A DNA stretch of 64,000 nt from DASSFG01 sp035550375 (GTDB lineage Bacteria; Planctomycetota; Planctomycetia; Pirellulales; JAICIG01). The notes under the pieces were generated by a model that saw nothing but the letters and a program-made list of their open reading frames with translations, had not been told where the DNA came from and did not search any database. The position numbers and the translations under genes are program-made. Shown one piece after another: positions 1-9,770 of this stretch; position 1 is the stretch's first letter; each line of letters opens with the position of its first letter. The DNA lies in NCBI GenBank assembly GCA_035550375.1, contig DASZPH010000011.1, positions 62,001-126,000 on the forward strand, in the 5' to 3' direction.

Positions 1-1
1 C

Positions 2-3000
2 AACCGTCCCGGCTGGAATGTCTACGCGGCCACTTCCGACGCCACGAACAATAACGTCAATCCAGCGGCCACCAACCACGGAAATCCGTCGGACACGCAG
101 GGCGACACCAGCGACCGGGTCAACCTTTTCAACGCCGCTTGGGTGCAAGTCGGGGCGGCACCGGTCGACATCGAATCGCTTCCCGCTCCCGCGCAGAACG
201 TCGCCGTGGCTTCGTCCAGCGGCGGCAACCTGGCAAGCGGCACGTACTACTACGAGGTCACCGCGGTGACGCTTGGCGGCGAAACCGCGGCCGGCAACGA
301 GGAGGCGGCTGTGGTCACCGGACCCAACGGCGAGGTGACGGTCAGTTGGAATGCGGTGCCGGGCGCTACGGGCTACCGCGTCTACCGCGGCACTTCGGCG
401 GGCGGAGAAAACGTGCTGGCCGGTACCGTCGCCGCAGGCAACACCAGCTTCGTCGATACGGGCGTCGGCTCTGCGGGAACGCCGCCCGGAACGAGCACCG
501 CGGCCAGCTCGCCGCACAGCACAATCGGTGCCGCCTACGACACGGGGCTTGATTCGGGCAGCGATCCGCTGCTGCACCCCGTCGCGCTGGCCGTGGCCTC
601 CGGCGGATCCTTCGCGCCGAGCACGACTTACTACTACCTGGTGACGGCCACCGACGCCAACGGGAAGACGTTCCGCGGCAACGAGCAGTCGTTCACGACG
701 AGCACGGGCAGCGAAGAGCTGCAGCTCAACTGGGACCCTGTCGCCAGCAGCGGAACCTGGACGTACAAGGTGTACCGCGGCACGGCGATTGGCGCCGAGA
801 ACGTGCTGCTGGCGAGCACTTCCGCCACGTCCTTTCTTGACAACGGCACTTCGCTCCGTGCGGGCACGCCGGCCGACACGGCGACCGTGTTCAACGGCTA
901 TGGCGTGATCGGCAACGCGGCCGGCGTGGGAACGTCCACGCAGGTCGACCTGATGAAGGTCCACTTGCACGCCGGCGACGCATTGACGTTGCAATTGAGC
1001 ACCAGCAGCATTCTTTCGCCGCTTCAGCCGGTTGTGCGTATCTTCGACGCCAACGGCAACGATGTCTCCTCGAACTTCCAGGACTCCGGGCAACTCCCCT
1101 TCGGGTCGCTCCAAAGCGGGCCGCTCGGCGCGCGTCAGTTCAGCACGAGCGACCCCTTCACGGCCGGCAACAATCTGTACCTGCCGCCTCCGCCGGGGCA
1201 ACCTGGCAACACGTCAGACCTGTACTACACCTTCACGCCCGTCCTCGCTCCTCCGGCGCTGACCAGCATTGTCAGCGGAACGGGCGCCGGCACCTTGACC
1301 CAGGGGACAACCTATTACTACGTCGTCACGGCGGTCACAGCGGGCGGCGGCGAAACGATCGCCGGCAAAGAACTGATCTTTACCGCGACCGCCAACCGAG
1401 AAGCCTCGCTCTCTTGGAAGCCCGTCGCCGGCGCCGTCTCGTACAATGTCTACCGCGGCACGGCGACCGGAGAAGAAGACGTCCTGGTTGCCCAGACCAC
1501 GGCCACCAGCGTGGTCGACGACGGCAGCTCTCCGTTCTCCCAGAGTCCGCCGGAATTCAACACGGCCTTCGTCTCGGGCGATTACTACGTGGCCATCAGC
1601 GGACAAGGAAACTCCACCTACGACCCGACCACCAACAGCAGCGGGCTGTCGCCAGGGAGCACGGGCTATTACCAGATTTCGCTGAGCGTGGGGCACGTCG
1701 ACCTGCGAGGAACGAATCTGACACAGGGCGATCCGTTCTCCGGCTTCACGAACGTCAATCTTCCCGACGACAGCGAGGTGCCGGGCAACAACAATGTCTC
1801 AATCGGTTCGCTGATCTACGGCGCACCGCACGCCAATGCCACCGATCCTTCCTTCGGCGTGCAGGACACGACGGTCCGCGTGATCAAATACGACCTGCAG
1901 GGCGATACGCAGCCGGTCACCCCGCAAGGCGAGATCATCATCGAGAGCAACACCATCACCAACTCGCTCAACGACGGCATCCTGGCCACCGCTGCGCCTC
2001 GGGAGAGCCTCCCCGGCCAGAGCAACCAGAACTTGCCGCACCCCGGATCGGTGCGCAACCTGCCCTCGCTGAACAGCGCCGACTTGGCGCCCGGTCCCGT
2101 GATGTTCAACAACGTGGTGTCCGGTTTCAACAACGCCGGCATCGAGTTCGACGGCGACAGCTCGGGCCGGCCCTCGGCGCCGGTGCCTTTCGGCCGGATC
2201 ATGAACAACACGATCTACGGCGGCAATCAGCGCTCGGGCACCGGTATCCTGGTCCAGAACAACGCCAGTCCGACGATCATCAACAACATCCTGGCCAATA
2301 CCACGGTGGGCGTCGCGGTCGACAGCAGCTCGCAGCAACTGGCCAGCCCGCCGGTGCTTGCCTCGAACATCTATCAGAACAACGCCACCAACAGCAACGA
2401 TCCGGCGGGCGCCGTCGGAACCAACAGCAACCTCAGCGCCAACGGTCAGCCGTTGTTTGTCAACGCGGGGGCGGGCAACTTCTATCTGGCGGCCTTCTCG
2501 CCCGCCATCAACAGTTCCGTAAGCGTGGTGCAAGACCGAGGGGCCATGACCGCGGTCACCAGCACGGTCGGCATTCCGCCGTCGCCGATCCTGGCGCCCT
2601 CGACCGACATCAACGGCCAGTTGCGCGGACCGGAACCGAACGGCCAGTCGACGGGCGGCGGCGGCCAGGGAGGCAACACATTCATCGATCGCGGCGCCGA
2701 GCAACGTGTCGACGTTGCCGGGCCTCTCGCTTCTCTGCTGCAGCCTTCGCCCGACAGCGCGGCCAACCAGAGCTCGGTACCCAACACGGTCCAGCCGATC
2801 GGCCAGACCTTCTCCGAATTCGACATCCTCATCAGTGACGGCATCGGTTCGGGGGTGGACGATACCACGGTCACGACCAACCAGTTGCACGTCTACCGAA
2901 ACGGCGTGTTGCTCACGGCCGGCGTCGACTACTCGTTCGTCTACGACAACAACAACCACATCATCCGTTTGATCGCCGCCAGCGGAATCTGGCAGAACGG

Positions 3001-6000
3001 AAACGTTTACGACATCTACATCAACAACGGCACGAAGTTCGATCCCAACCAGAACGGCGGCGTTCCCGCCACGGGGATCAACGGCATCGCGGATCTGGGC
3101 GGCAATTCCCTGCAGGCCGACTCGCCCACCGGCTTCACCAGCTTCCAGATCATCCTGGAGGACTCGTTCAACGATCCGCCGGCGGTCGTCGTGCCCACCC
3201 AGGCGCAGCAGATGTTCGAGCACACCACGCTCGCCTTCAGCCCGCTGACGCCCTCGGCCACCGATCCCGCCGTGCTTACCACGGTGCCCAACGGCATCAC
3301 CATCTTCGACGTCGACGCCAACGCCGGGGTGGAACAGGTGACGCTCACCGCTTCGGTCGGGCAGTTGACCTTGGTCGATCCGCGCACGGGCCAGGCGCTG
3401 ATCGATGCCAACGGCAATGCCTTGCCCAACGATCCGTTCCCCGGTGTGACCTACAGCGGTTTGGGCACGCCAGCCGACCCCTTGGTCATCCGAGGCCCGC
3501 TGGGAGACCTGACGACGAACGAAGGTCTGCTGAGCGGTTTGACCGCCGCCGAATTGCCCAACGCGACGTTCGAGAATCCAGGTATCAACACGGCGCTGGC
3601 GGGACTGGTCTATGAGTTGAACAACCAGGCCGATACCGCCGCCTACTATTTCAGCGGCAACGCCAGCATCACGGTGGTGGCCAACGATCTGGGCAATACA
3701 CCGCCCCCCGCCAAGATCACCACGGTGACGATCCCGGTAACGGTGATCGCGGTAAACAATCCTCCGGCCGATTCCGTGCCCAGCAGTACGTCGAGCTTCA
3801 TGGATTTTCCGGCAGCCAGCGCGGCCGCCAATGGCTTGTCGTTCCGCGTGATCGACGGCTCGACCAACCCGCCGACCCCGACCGACTACAAGTTGGGAAT
3901 CGGCGAGGAAGTCTCCATCAGCAGCGCGGCCACGGGTTCGTCGATCGCGGGCCAGACGATTTCGGTCACCCGCGGCGGCGTCACGAAAGTCTTTGAATTC
4001 ACGCTTAACGGCACGGTGGCCCAAGGGCACGTCGCCATTCGGGTGAACAGCACCGACACGGCGACCGTGCTGGCTTCGACCGCGGCCACGACCATCAGCG
4101 GGGCGGCCGGCTTCAACGTGAAAGGCCTGGCCACCGCGCCCGCCAGCAACGCGGCGGAACTGCTGATCACCGCGGCCACGTCGGTCTCCGGAAATCAACT
4201 GACGCTTTCCAATAACAACTGGGAGGTGGACGTTGCCCAAATCGCCACGGGAGCGAGCATTGCCCACCAGACGATCACGCTGAATTCAACCACCTTCGAG
4301 TTCACGGTGCCGGGCTGGCAGATTCAAGTAGCCAACGATGCCGCGGGCAACACGATCGCTCACCAGACGATCACGGTCAGCGTGACGCAGAACGGCACGA
4401 CCACGACCAAGACCTTCGAGCTGATTACCGCCACTTCAGGTCCGGCGGCCACCGGCAATATCGCCGTGTTGTTGAACAACAGCGATGGGCCGGCCCAGAT
4501 CGCCACCGATATTGCGGCCGCCATCGACGGAGCAAGCGGTTTCAACAACTCCACGTTGGCGACCGCGGCGGGTGAATTCGTGACCGTTGGCACTTCCAAC
4601 CCCATCACGACGACAGGCGCGTTGCTGCTGGTCAACAACGTCGGGGCAACGGCCCCAGGAAACGTCGCCATTAACACCAGCACCACCGATGGACCGGCAC
4701 TGCTTGCCGCGGAGGCCGCGGCGGCCATCAACGCCAGCCTCAACAGCCCCGGACTGGTTGTCGCCAACGGCAGCCAACTGATTTTCCGCTCACCGCCTAC
4801 CCTCGGCAGCGAGAGCAATGCGCCATCGGGGTCGCTCTTGAGCCTCTACAACCCGGTGCCGTTCTCCGCCACGGACGATGCCACGCAGATTGCCCAGGAC
4901 GTGGCGCTGGCGATCGGTCTGCCCGTCAGCGCGGCGTCGGGCAACCGCGTGACGCTGCCCGCGGGCGATCAGTTTGCCGCGTTGCAGGCAAGCGAGGATG
5001 TCGGCTACACGTTCAGCGCGGCCGCGGGCAACGCGGTGGTCGTCAGCGATCCCGACGTTCCCACGGCAGCCGCCAGCAGCACGGGGCCGTTTGAAGAGAT
5101 CGTCAGTGTGCTGTCGGGCACCGGTGTGCTCCAAGTGACGAACACCAACGGCATCACCTTCCTGAACGCCACTGCCAACGGCCAGGCCACGCTCGATTTC
5201 CAGGGAACGCTGGCGGCCATCAACCAAGCGCTCGACGGTCTGCACTTCGTTCCGGCCGACGAATACGTCGGACCGGTGCAGATCGCGTTCTTCACCAGTG
5301 ACCACGGCAACACGGGTGTCGGGCCGGCTCCCACTTTCGCCCCCAGCCCCGTACCGCTGTTCTCACAGGAGCAGGACGTGCGGTTGGAAGTCCTGACGAT
5401 CAGCGACGCTCCCACCATCGACACCACGAAGACGCTTTCTCTGACCAGCATCAACGAGACGCCGAGCAGCCCGCCAGTGCCGGCCGTACCGGCCCCGAAC
5501 CCCGGACAATCGGTTTACAGCCTGTTGACCAACGCCGGTACCACGCTGCCAGCGATGACGCTGACTGCGACCGGCGCCAAATACGGCATCGCGATTACCG
5601 GCGCGACCATCGTCGGCCAGCCGGGCGGCGCACCGGGTGGCGTCTGGCAGTATTCGCTCGACGGCGGCAACACCTGGCAGAACATGACCGGCCTGTCGCC
5701 CAGCAACGCCCTGCTGCTCGACGGCGGCAACGGCACGAGCACCTTCGGCAACCTGGTGCGCTTCTTGCCCGCCGCCAACTTCAACAGCTCCGACGGTACG
5801 CCGACGATCACCTTCAACGGCTGGGACCAGACCGCGGCGCTCAATCCCCATACCAACGCACTCGTGAGTCTGGCGCCCGGCAGTTTCGCCGACCTGACGG
5901 GGGCCGGCATCGGCACCGGCGGCAGCACGCCGTTCAGTCCGCAGAGCACGACGGCTGCCATCACGGTGAACGCGGTCAACGATCGCCCGACGGTCACCGC

Positions 6001-9000
6001 GTCCGCCAACAGCTACACGACGAAGGAAAACACCACCGTACCGCTGACGGGAATCAGCATCACCGATTTCGAGTTCAGCCAGAACAACGGCACCGTCAAG
6101 GTTACCGTCTCCCTGTCAGACACGACGACCGGCACGCTTTCGGCCAGTTTCGTATCGGGCCTTACTGGATCGGGCAACAACACGGCCAGCTTGACGCTGC
6201 AAGGCACGCTGGCGGTCGTCAACCAGGCACTCGCCACGCTGACCTTCACGCCGGCGCTGAATTTCGCGGGCACAACGCAGGTGAACATCCAGGCCCAGGA
6301 CTTTGATACGTCCGGGTTGCCGGTCGACGGAACGGGCGCATCCATATCCCAGGTCTCGGCGCCGCTGGCGATCTCTGTTCTTGTCACGGCGGTGCACCAG
6401 GCGCCCGTGCTCTATCCGACAGGCGACGGAGTGCCGCCGGTGAGCGGTAACCCGACGTTGGCTCCCGTGGCGGAGAACGCTTCGTCCGCGATCAATCTCG
6501 GCACCAGCGTGCAAAACCTGCTCAGCAGCTTCGGCGCCAACAGCATCTATCAGGACGGCAAGCCGCCCGTCAACACGGTGCCGCAACCCGCGCCGTTCCT
6601 CGATCTCGACGCGGATGCCGGTGCCAAGGAAGGGATTGCCATCGACGGACTGTTCGCGCCGAGCAACAGCGGCATCTGGCAGTACTCGGTCAACGGCGGC
6701 AGCAGTTGGTCGACGATCGGCACCGCTTCAGACAGCAACGCCTTGGTGCTCCCGGCCAGTGCGCTGGTTCGTTTCCAGCCGAACCCGAATTACATCAGCA
6801 GCCCCGGCAACCTCCCGTCCGTCAGCTTCCGTGCCTGGGACCAGACCGACGGGGCCACCTCGGCATCGCGGGTCAACCTGACGCCTACCGCGACCAAGAC
6901 CGGAGGCACGACGGCCTACAGCGCCACCACCGCCACGGCCACCGTGACGGTCGCCGCGCAGAATCAGCCCCCCTCCTTCGCCATCTCGTCGGGCTATAGC
7001 ACCTTCATGGACAACACGGTCGCGGCCAGCAGCAGCCAGCACGGTCGCAACAACTTGCCGATTTCCGTAGCCAACTTCGTGTTCTCGGTCTCGCCCGGCT
7101 TGCAGGGAGAGAGCGTAACCTTCAACGTCACGAATGACGACCCCAGCCTGTTCAGCGTCCAGCCGACGATTACGCTCGACCCAAGCGGCACCACGGGTAC
7201 GCTCCACTTCACGCTCGCGCCAAGTCAATTCGGCGTGGCCACGCTGACGGTGACCGCTGTCAATAGCGGCGACGGCAACAATACGTCGGCGCCGAAAAAG
7301 ACCGCCATCACCGTGATTGGCATCACCGATCCGCCGACGATCGACCCGGTTACCGATCAGCAGGCCGCCGACAACGCAGGGACGCAGCAGGTTGCCCTGA
7401 CCGGCATTACGCCGGGCCTGGACGAAACGCAGGTGATGTCGGTTACCGCCACGTCGGACAATCCGAGCCTCATCCCCAACCCCACCATCAGTTACACGAA
7501 TCCCAACACCACCGGCACACTCTTCTATACTCCCACTCCAGGCACCTCGGGCACCGCTACGATCACCATCACCGTCACCAACAACGGTGGCACGTCGTTC
7601 GGGGGCGTCAACACGTTTAGCGAGACGTTCACGATCACCGTGATCAGCAGCTCGCCGACGGCGGACTCCGCGACCGTCGCCGTTGCCGAAAACACTGCGC
7701 AATTGATCGTGCTCACGGGCAGTCCGGCCACAAACCAGACTTACGCTCTAACCGCCACGATCGCAACGCTGCCGACAAACGGCAGGCTCTATCAGACGCC
7801 CGACGGAACGACCCTGGGCGCCCCCATCACGGCCGTCAACACGGTGGTGACCAACACGCAAAACGAAGTGATCTACGTGCCCAACACCAATCAAACGGGC
7901 AACGACAACTTCACGTACACCATGACGGGGGGCAGTCCGGCCCAAACGTCGCTCCCGGCCACGATCAGCCTGGATATCCTGGCGCCCAGCCAGTTGCCGA
8001 GCTTCACGCCGGGAGCGGCCGTGGCGGTGGGCGTCAACGCCGGCCCACAAACCATTGCGGGCTGGGCCACGAACATTTCCTCGGGAACCAATCCCAGCGG
8101 CCAGTCGTTGGTGTTCGTCCTCACGGGCGACACGAATCCCTCGTTGTTCAGCGTCGCGCCGGCCATCAACGCCGGCACCGGCACGCTCTCGTTCACGCCG
8201 GCGGCAAACGCCACCGGTTCGGCGACCATCAGCTTCGTGCTACGCGACCCAGGCAACGGCCAGCAATCCGTGGCTCATTCGTTCAGCATCAGCGTTAATG
8301 CCGTCCCCGTGGCTCAGCCCGACACGTATGTTCTCAGCACCAGCGGGACCAACACCGTATCGGCCGTCAACGGAGTGCTCTCGAACGACAGTGCAGGGGC
8401 GGGCGTCACCGCGCAACTCGTCAGTTTGCCGTCGCGCGGCACACTCGTGTTCCATGCCGACGGCTCGTTCAGCTACACCCCCAACGCCAGCTTCCAAGGC
8501 TACGACCAGTTCAGTTACCAGCCCGCGAACGGCGGGGCGGTGGGCAGCGCGGTCACCGTCACGTTGCTCTCGCACCAAGCGGCGGTGGTCGACAAGCTCT
8601 ACCACCAGGTCTTGGACCGCTCGGCCGACCTGTCGGGTCTGCAGTACTGGACGAACCTGATCATGCAGGGCCAGCCCTACGGCATCATCGCGCAGGGCAT
8701 CTTCGACAGCGACGAGCGGCTGATGCCGATCGTGAGTCGATACTACGAACAGTTCCTGCTGCGTACCCCGGACGCGGGAGGTCTGGCGTACTGGGTCCAC
8801 GTCTGGCAGCAGGACGGCGGGCCGGAGAACGTCGTGGCGGGCATGATCAGCTCGCCGGAGTTCTTCGCCCAGGCCGGCCTGGCTCACCCGACGCTCACTG
8901 CCAACGAGGCCTGGGTCTACACGCTCTACGAGCGTCTGCTCAACCGCCAGCCCGACTCGCAGGGTCTGCAATTCTGGACGAACAACCTGAATACCGGCGC

Positions 9001-9256
9001 GATGACGCGCGAGCAGGTGGTGCTTGGTTTCGAGACCAGCCCGGAGGCTTATACCAACGACGTGACGAGCTTCTTCCAGCTCTACTTGAACCGCAATCCA
9101 AGTCCGACGGAAGCGGCGCCGTACGTCGCCCAACTGCAAAGCGGCTCGACGCAGGCCGACGTGCAGATCGAGATCATCAACACCACCGAATACCAGAACA
9201 GCCCGCCGCTGCCTGCGACGGGAACCACCAGCGCGGACAATTCCTTTGAGTTGTAA
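2..9256 (+). CDS. Giant modular surface/secreted protein with DUF4214 C-terminus (5' end outside window)
   Basis: The frame is open from the first bases of the window, so this is the last 3084 residues of a longer protein; the GTG at 143 is in frame but is not the real start. In order it shows three FN3-like modules with a YRGTAxGxExVL signature (about nt 200-465, 581-870, 1255-1535) interleaved with a PPC-like beta-sandwich, a parallel beta-helix segment with NNTIYGG-type turns (about 1750-2700), Ig/cadherin-like repeats, a run of FEF-type modules (about 3900-4960), more cadherin-like repeats (5000-8560) and a C-terminal DUF4214 array (about 8583-9240; repeats with LxRxPDxxGLxYW). No membrane anchor is visible at the C-terminus. 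It is probably exported and part of cell-surface or biofilm architecture; this is inferred from families. It is a paralogue of the next gene, most clearly in the beta-helix and C-terminal parts. Whether it starts with a LEPR-XLL motif cannot be seen. Confidence 0.9.
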   Translation, partial: NRPGWNVYAATSDATNNNVNPAATNHGNPSDTQGDTSDRVNLFNAAWVQVGAAPVDIESLPAPAQNVAVASSSGGNLASGTYYYEVTAVTLGGETAAGNEEAAVVTGPNGEVTVSWNAVPGATGYRVYRGTSAGGENVLAGTVAAGNTSFVDTGVGSAGTPPGTSTAASSPHSTIGAAYDTGLDSGSDPLLHPVALAVASGGSFAPSTTYYYLVTATDANGKTFRGNEQSFTTSTGSEELQLNWDPVASSGTWTYKVYRGTAIGAENVLLASTSATSFLDNGTSLRAGTPADTATVFNGYGVIGNAAGVGTSTQVDLMKVHLHAGDALTLQLSTSSILSPLQPVVRIFDANGNDVSSNFQDSGQLPFGSLQSGPLGARQFSTSDPFTAGNNLYLPPPPGQPGNTSDLYYTFTPVLAPPALTSIVSGTGAGTLTQGTTYYYVVTAVTAGGGETIAGKELIFTATANREASLSWKPVAGAVSYNVYRGTATGEEDVLVAQTTATSVVDDGSSPFSQSPPEFNTAFVSGDYYVAISGQGNSTYDPTTNSSGLSPGSTGYYQISLSVGHVDLRGTNLTQGDPFSGFTNVNLPDDSEVPGNNNVSIGSLIYGAPHANATDPSFGVQDTTVRVIKYDLQGDTQPVTPQGEIIIESNTITNSLNDGILATAAPRESLPGQSNQNLPHPGSVRNLPSLNSADLAPGPVMFNNVVSGFNNAGIEFDGDSSGRPSAPVPFGRIMNNTIYGGNQRSGTGILVQNNASPTIINNILANTTVGVAVDSSSQQLASPPVLASNIYQNNATNSNDPAGAVGTNSNLSANGQPLFVNAGAGNFYLAAFSPAINSSVSVVQDRGAMTAVTSTVGIPPSPILAPSTDINGQLRGPEPNGQSTGGGGQGGNTFIDRGAEQRVDVAGPLASLLQPSPDSAANQSSVPNTVQPIGQTFSEFDILISDGIGSGVDDTTVTTNQLHVYRNGVLLTAGVDYSFVYDNNNHIIRLIAASGIWQNGNVYDIYINNGTKFDPNQNGGVPATGINGIADLGGNSLQADSPTGFTSFQIILEDSFNDPPAVVVPTQAQQMFEHTTLAFSPLTPSATDPAVLTTVPNGITIFDVDANAGVEQVTLTASVGQLTLVDPRTGQALIDANGNALPNDPFPGVTYSGLGTPADPLVIRGPLGDLTTNEGLLSGLTAAELPNATFENPGINTALAGLVYELNNQADTAAYYFSGNASITVVANDLGNTPPPAKITTVTIPVTVIAVNNPPADSVPSSTSSFMDFPAASAAANGLSFRVIDGSTNPPTPTDYKLGIGEEVSISSAATGSSIAGQTISVTRGGVTKVFEFTLNGTVAQGHVAIRVNSTDTATVLASTAATTISGAAGFNVKGLATAPASNAAELLITAATSVSGNQLTLSNNNWEVDVAQIATGASIAHQTITLNSTTFEFTVPGWQIQVANDAAGNTIAHQTITVSVTQNGTTTTKTFELITATSGPAATGNIAVLLNNSDGPAQIATDIAAAIDGASGFNNSTLATAAGEFVTVGTSNPITTTGALLLVNNVGATAPGNVAINTSTTDGPALLAAEAAAAINASLNSPGLVVANGSQLIFRSPPTLGSESNAPSGSLLSLYNPVPFSATDDATQIAQDVALAIGLPVSAASGNRVTLPAGDQFAALQASEDVGYTFSAAAGNAVVVSDPDVPTAAASSTGPFEEIVSVLSGTGVLQVTNTNGITFLNATANGQATLDFQGTLAAINQALDGLHFVPADEYVGPVQIAFFTSDHGNTGVGPAPTFAPSPVPLFSQEQDVRLEVLTISDAPTIDTTKTLSLTSINETPSSPPVPAVPAPNPGQSVYSLLTNAGTTLPAMTLTATGAKYGIAITGATIVGQPGGAPGGVWQYSLDGGNTWQNMTGLSPSNALLLDGGNGTSTFGNLVRFLPAANFNSSDGTPTITFNGWDQTAALNPHTNALVSLAPGSFADLTGAGIGTGGSTPFSPQSTTAAITVNAVNDRPTVTASANSYTTKENTTVPLTGISITDFEFSQNNGTVKVTVSLSDTTTGTLSASFVSGLTGSGNNTASLTLQGTLAVVNQALATLTFTPALNFAGTTQVNIQAQDFDTSGLPVDGTGASISQVSAPLAISVLVTAVHQAPVLYPTGDGVPPVSGNPTLAPVAENASSAINLGTSVQNLLSSFGANSIYQDGKPPVNTVPQPAPFLDLDADAGAKEGIAIDGLFAPSNSGIWQYSVNGGSSWSTIGTASDSNALVLPASALVRFQPNPNYISSPGNLPSVSFRAWDQTDGATSASRVNLTPTATKTGGTTAYSATTATATVTVAAQNQPPSFAISSGYSTFMDNTVAASSSQHGRNNLPISVANFVFSVSPGLQGESVTFNVTNDDPSLFSVQPTITLDPSGTTGTLHFTLAPSQFGVATLTVTAVNSGDGNNTSAPKKTAITVIGITDPPTIDPVTDQQAADNAGTQQVALTGITPGLDETQVMSVTATSDNPSLIPNPTISYTNPNTTGTLFYTPTPGTSGTATITITVTNNGGTSFGGVNTFSETFTITVISSSPTADSATVAVAENTAQLIVLTGSPATNQTYALTATIATLPTNGRLYQTPDGTTLGAPITAVNTVVTNTQNEVIYVPNTNQTGNDNFTYTMTGGSPAQTSLPATISLDILAPSQLPSFTPGAAVAVGVNAGPQTIAGWATNISSGTNPSGQSLVFVLTGDTNPSLFSVAPAINAGTGTLSFTPAANATGSATISFVLRDPGNGQQSVAHSFSISVNAVPVAQPDTYVLSTSGTNTVSAVNGVLSNDSAGAGVTAQLVSLPSRGTLVFHADGSFSYTPNASFQGYDQFSYQPANGGAVGSAVTVTLLSHQAAVVDKLYHQVLDRSADLSGLQYWTNLIMQGQPYGIIAQGIFDSDERLMPIVSRYYEQFLLRTPDAGGLAYWVHVWQQDGGPENVVAGMISSPEFFAQAGLAHPTLTANEAWVYTLYERLLNRQPDSQGLQFWTNNLNTGAMTREQVVLGFETSPEAYTNDVTSFFQLYLNRNPSPTEAAPYVAQLQSGSTQADVQIEIINTTEYQNSPPLPATGTTSADNSFEL
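200..1535 (+). repeat. Three FN3-like YRGT modules within the first giant gene
   Basis: Three in-frame copies lie at about 200-465, 581-870 and 1255-1535. Each reads TYYYxVTAxT, then GGET/GKTF-AGxE, a V/LxW strand, and a VYRGTAxGxExVL strand ending in a D-G or D-T-G turn. A fourth copy is in the neighbouring giant gene at about 15151-15425. The copies are separated by unrelated PPC-like sequence rather than arranged head to tail. Boundaries are approximate because they were judged by eye. Confidence 0.75.
3900..4960 (+). repeat. Run of FEF-type modules within the first giant gene
   Basis: Degenerate copies of a module reading GxxIAxQTIxV, xFEF/FEL, GxxAVxxNxxDxPAxIAxxIAAAI. The stretch about 4330-4620 (IAHQTITVSV, TKTFELITAT, GPAQIATDIAAAIDG, ITTTGALLLV) closely matches a copy in the second giant gene at about 24560-24880 (IAGQTFSVTQ, GPAQIAADIAAAIDG, ISTAGALLSA). 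The copies have diverged to different degrees, so they were not all made at the same time. Confidence 0.6.
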
Positions 9257-9770
9257 CGCGGCCTGACAACGACCACTTCAGAGGGAGGCCGAACACGAAC
9301 AGACAGCGGCGCAAAACCGGCAAGGAGCTTGCAGCGGGGGCGTTTCGCCTGCCCTACGGCAGCAGGGCCGTAAGCTGGGCCTGCCGGTCGGTTGCCTCAC
9401 TTCGATTTTTGTTGACTTGCTTGCCGGTCGAGTTTTAATGGAACTTAGCTCTTCCATGCACGGCAGCGGCGCAAACGTGACTCTCTGGCGCCGTGCCTGC
9501 GGGGTTGCCGTGCCTACCCGGTTTCAGTCAGGAAAGATCCAAGTCAATCAGTGCGCGCTCATTCCGCCAGCCAAGGGCAAGCAAAGCGCCGTCACGGCGT
9601 AGCTGGTTTCAGGTCTCGCGCAGCTAAGGTCGTACACGGGCTAGTTAAAATAGGCAGTAGAGATAATTTGCATATTGCTAACAGTATAGGCTGAATGGAC
9701 AATTGGGTCGTTCTGCCGCTGTTCGCCTAAACAGCCGCGTGAATATCGATTCGCTTTAGGAGAACAATCA
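9257..9770 (+). other. 514-bp intergenic region between the giant genes, rich in nested inverted repeats
   Basis: I see no convincing gene. By eye there are several stems: 9259-9264 with 9286-9291 (CGGCCT/AGGCCG); 9316-9322 with 9382-9388 (ACCGGCA/TGCCGGT) enclosing AGCTT/AAGCT (9326-9330 with 9372-9376), GGCG/CGCC (9339-9349) and TACGGC/GCCGTA (9355-9372); 9458-9465 with 9506-9513 (GCACGGCA/TGCCGTGC) enclosing CGGCGC/GCGCCG (9467-9472 with 9488-9493); and CGCCG/CGGCG (9587-9599). A weak promoter-like pair (TTGACT at 9412, TTAATG at 9435, 17-bp spacer) lies between the two large structures. The region may hold a terminator for the first gene and a structured leader for the second. It did not match a riboswitch class I could place with confidence. 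Confidence 0.45.
9758..9762 (+). promoter_or_regulatory. Shine-Dalgarno of the 6692-aa protein
   Basis: AGGAG sits 8 nt before the ATG at 9771 and decides this start. The predicted protein begins with a basic, Lys/Arg-rich stretch followed by the LEPR-XLL-like motif, as expected for this planctomycete family. Confidence 0.75.

Noticed and set aside
1799..4267. An 822-residue open frame antisense to the first giant gene
   Set aside because: It is Arg/Gly/Val-rich with no domain, and mirrors the strong codon bias of the plus-strand gene. Similar long antisense frames occur across both giant genes (for example 23616-26492).
9301..9530. A c-di-GMP-I riboswitch before the 6692-aa gene
   Set aside because: Phrases such as GCGCAAA and GGGTTGCC recall it, but the conserved core with the GAAA-loop hairpin and the ACGCAAAGCC block was not found in the right order.
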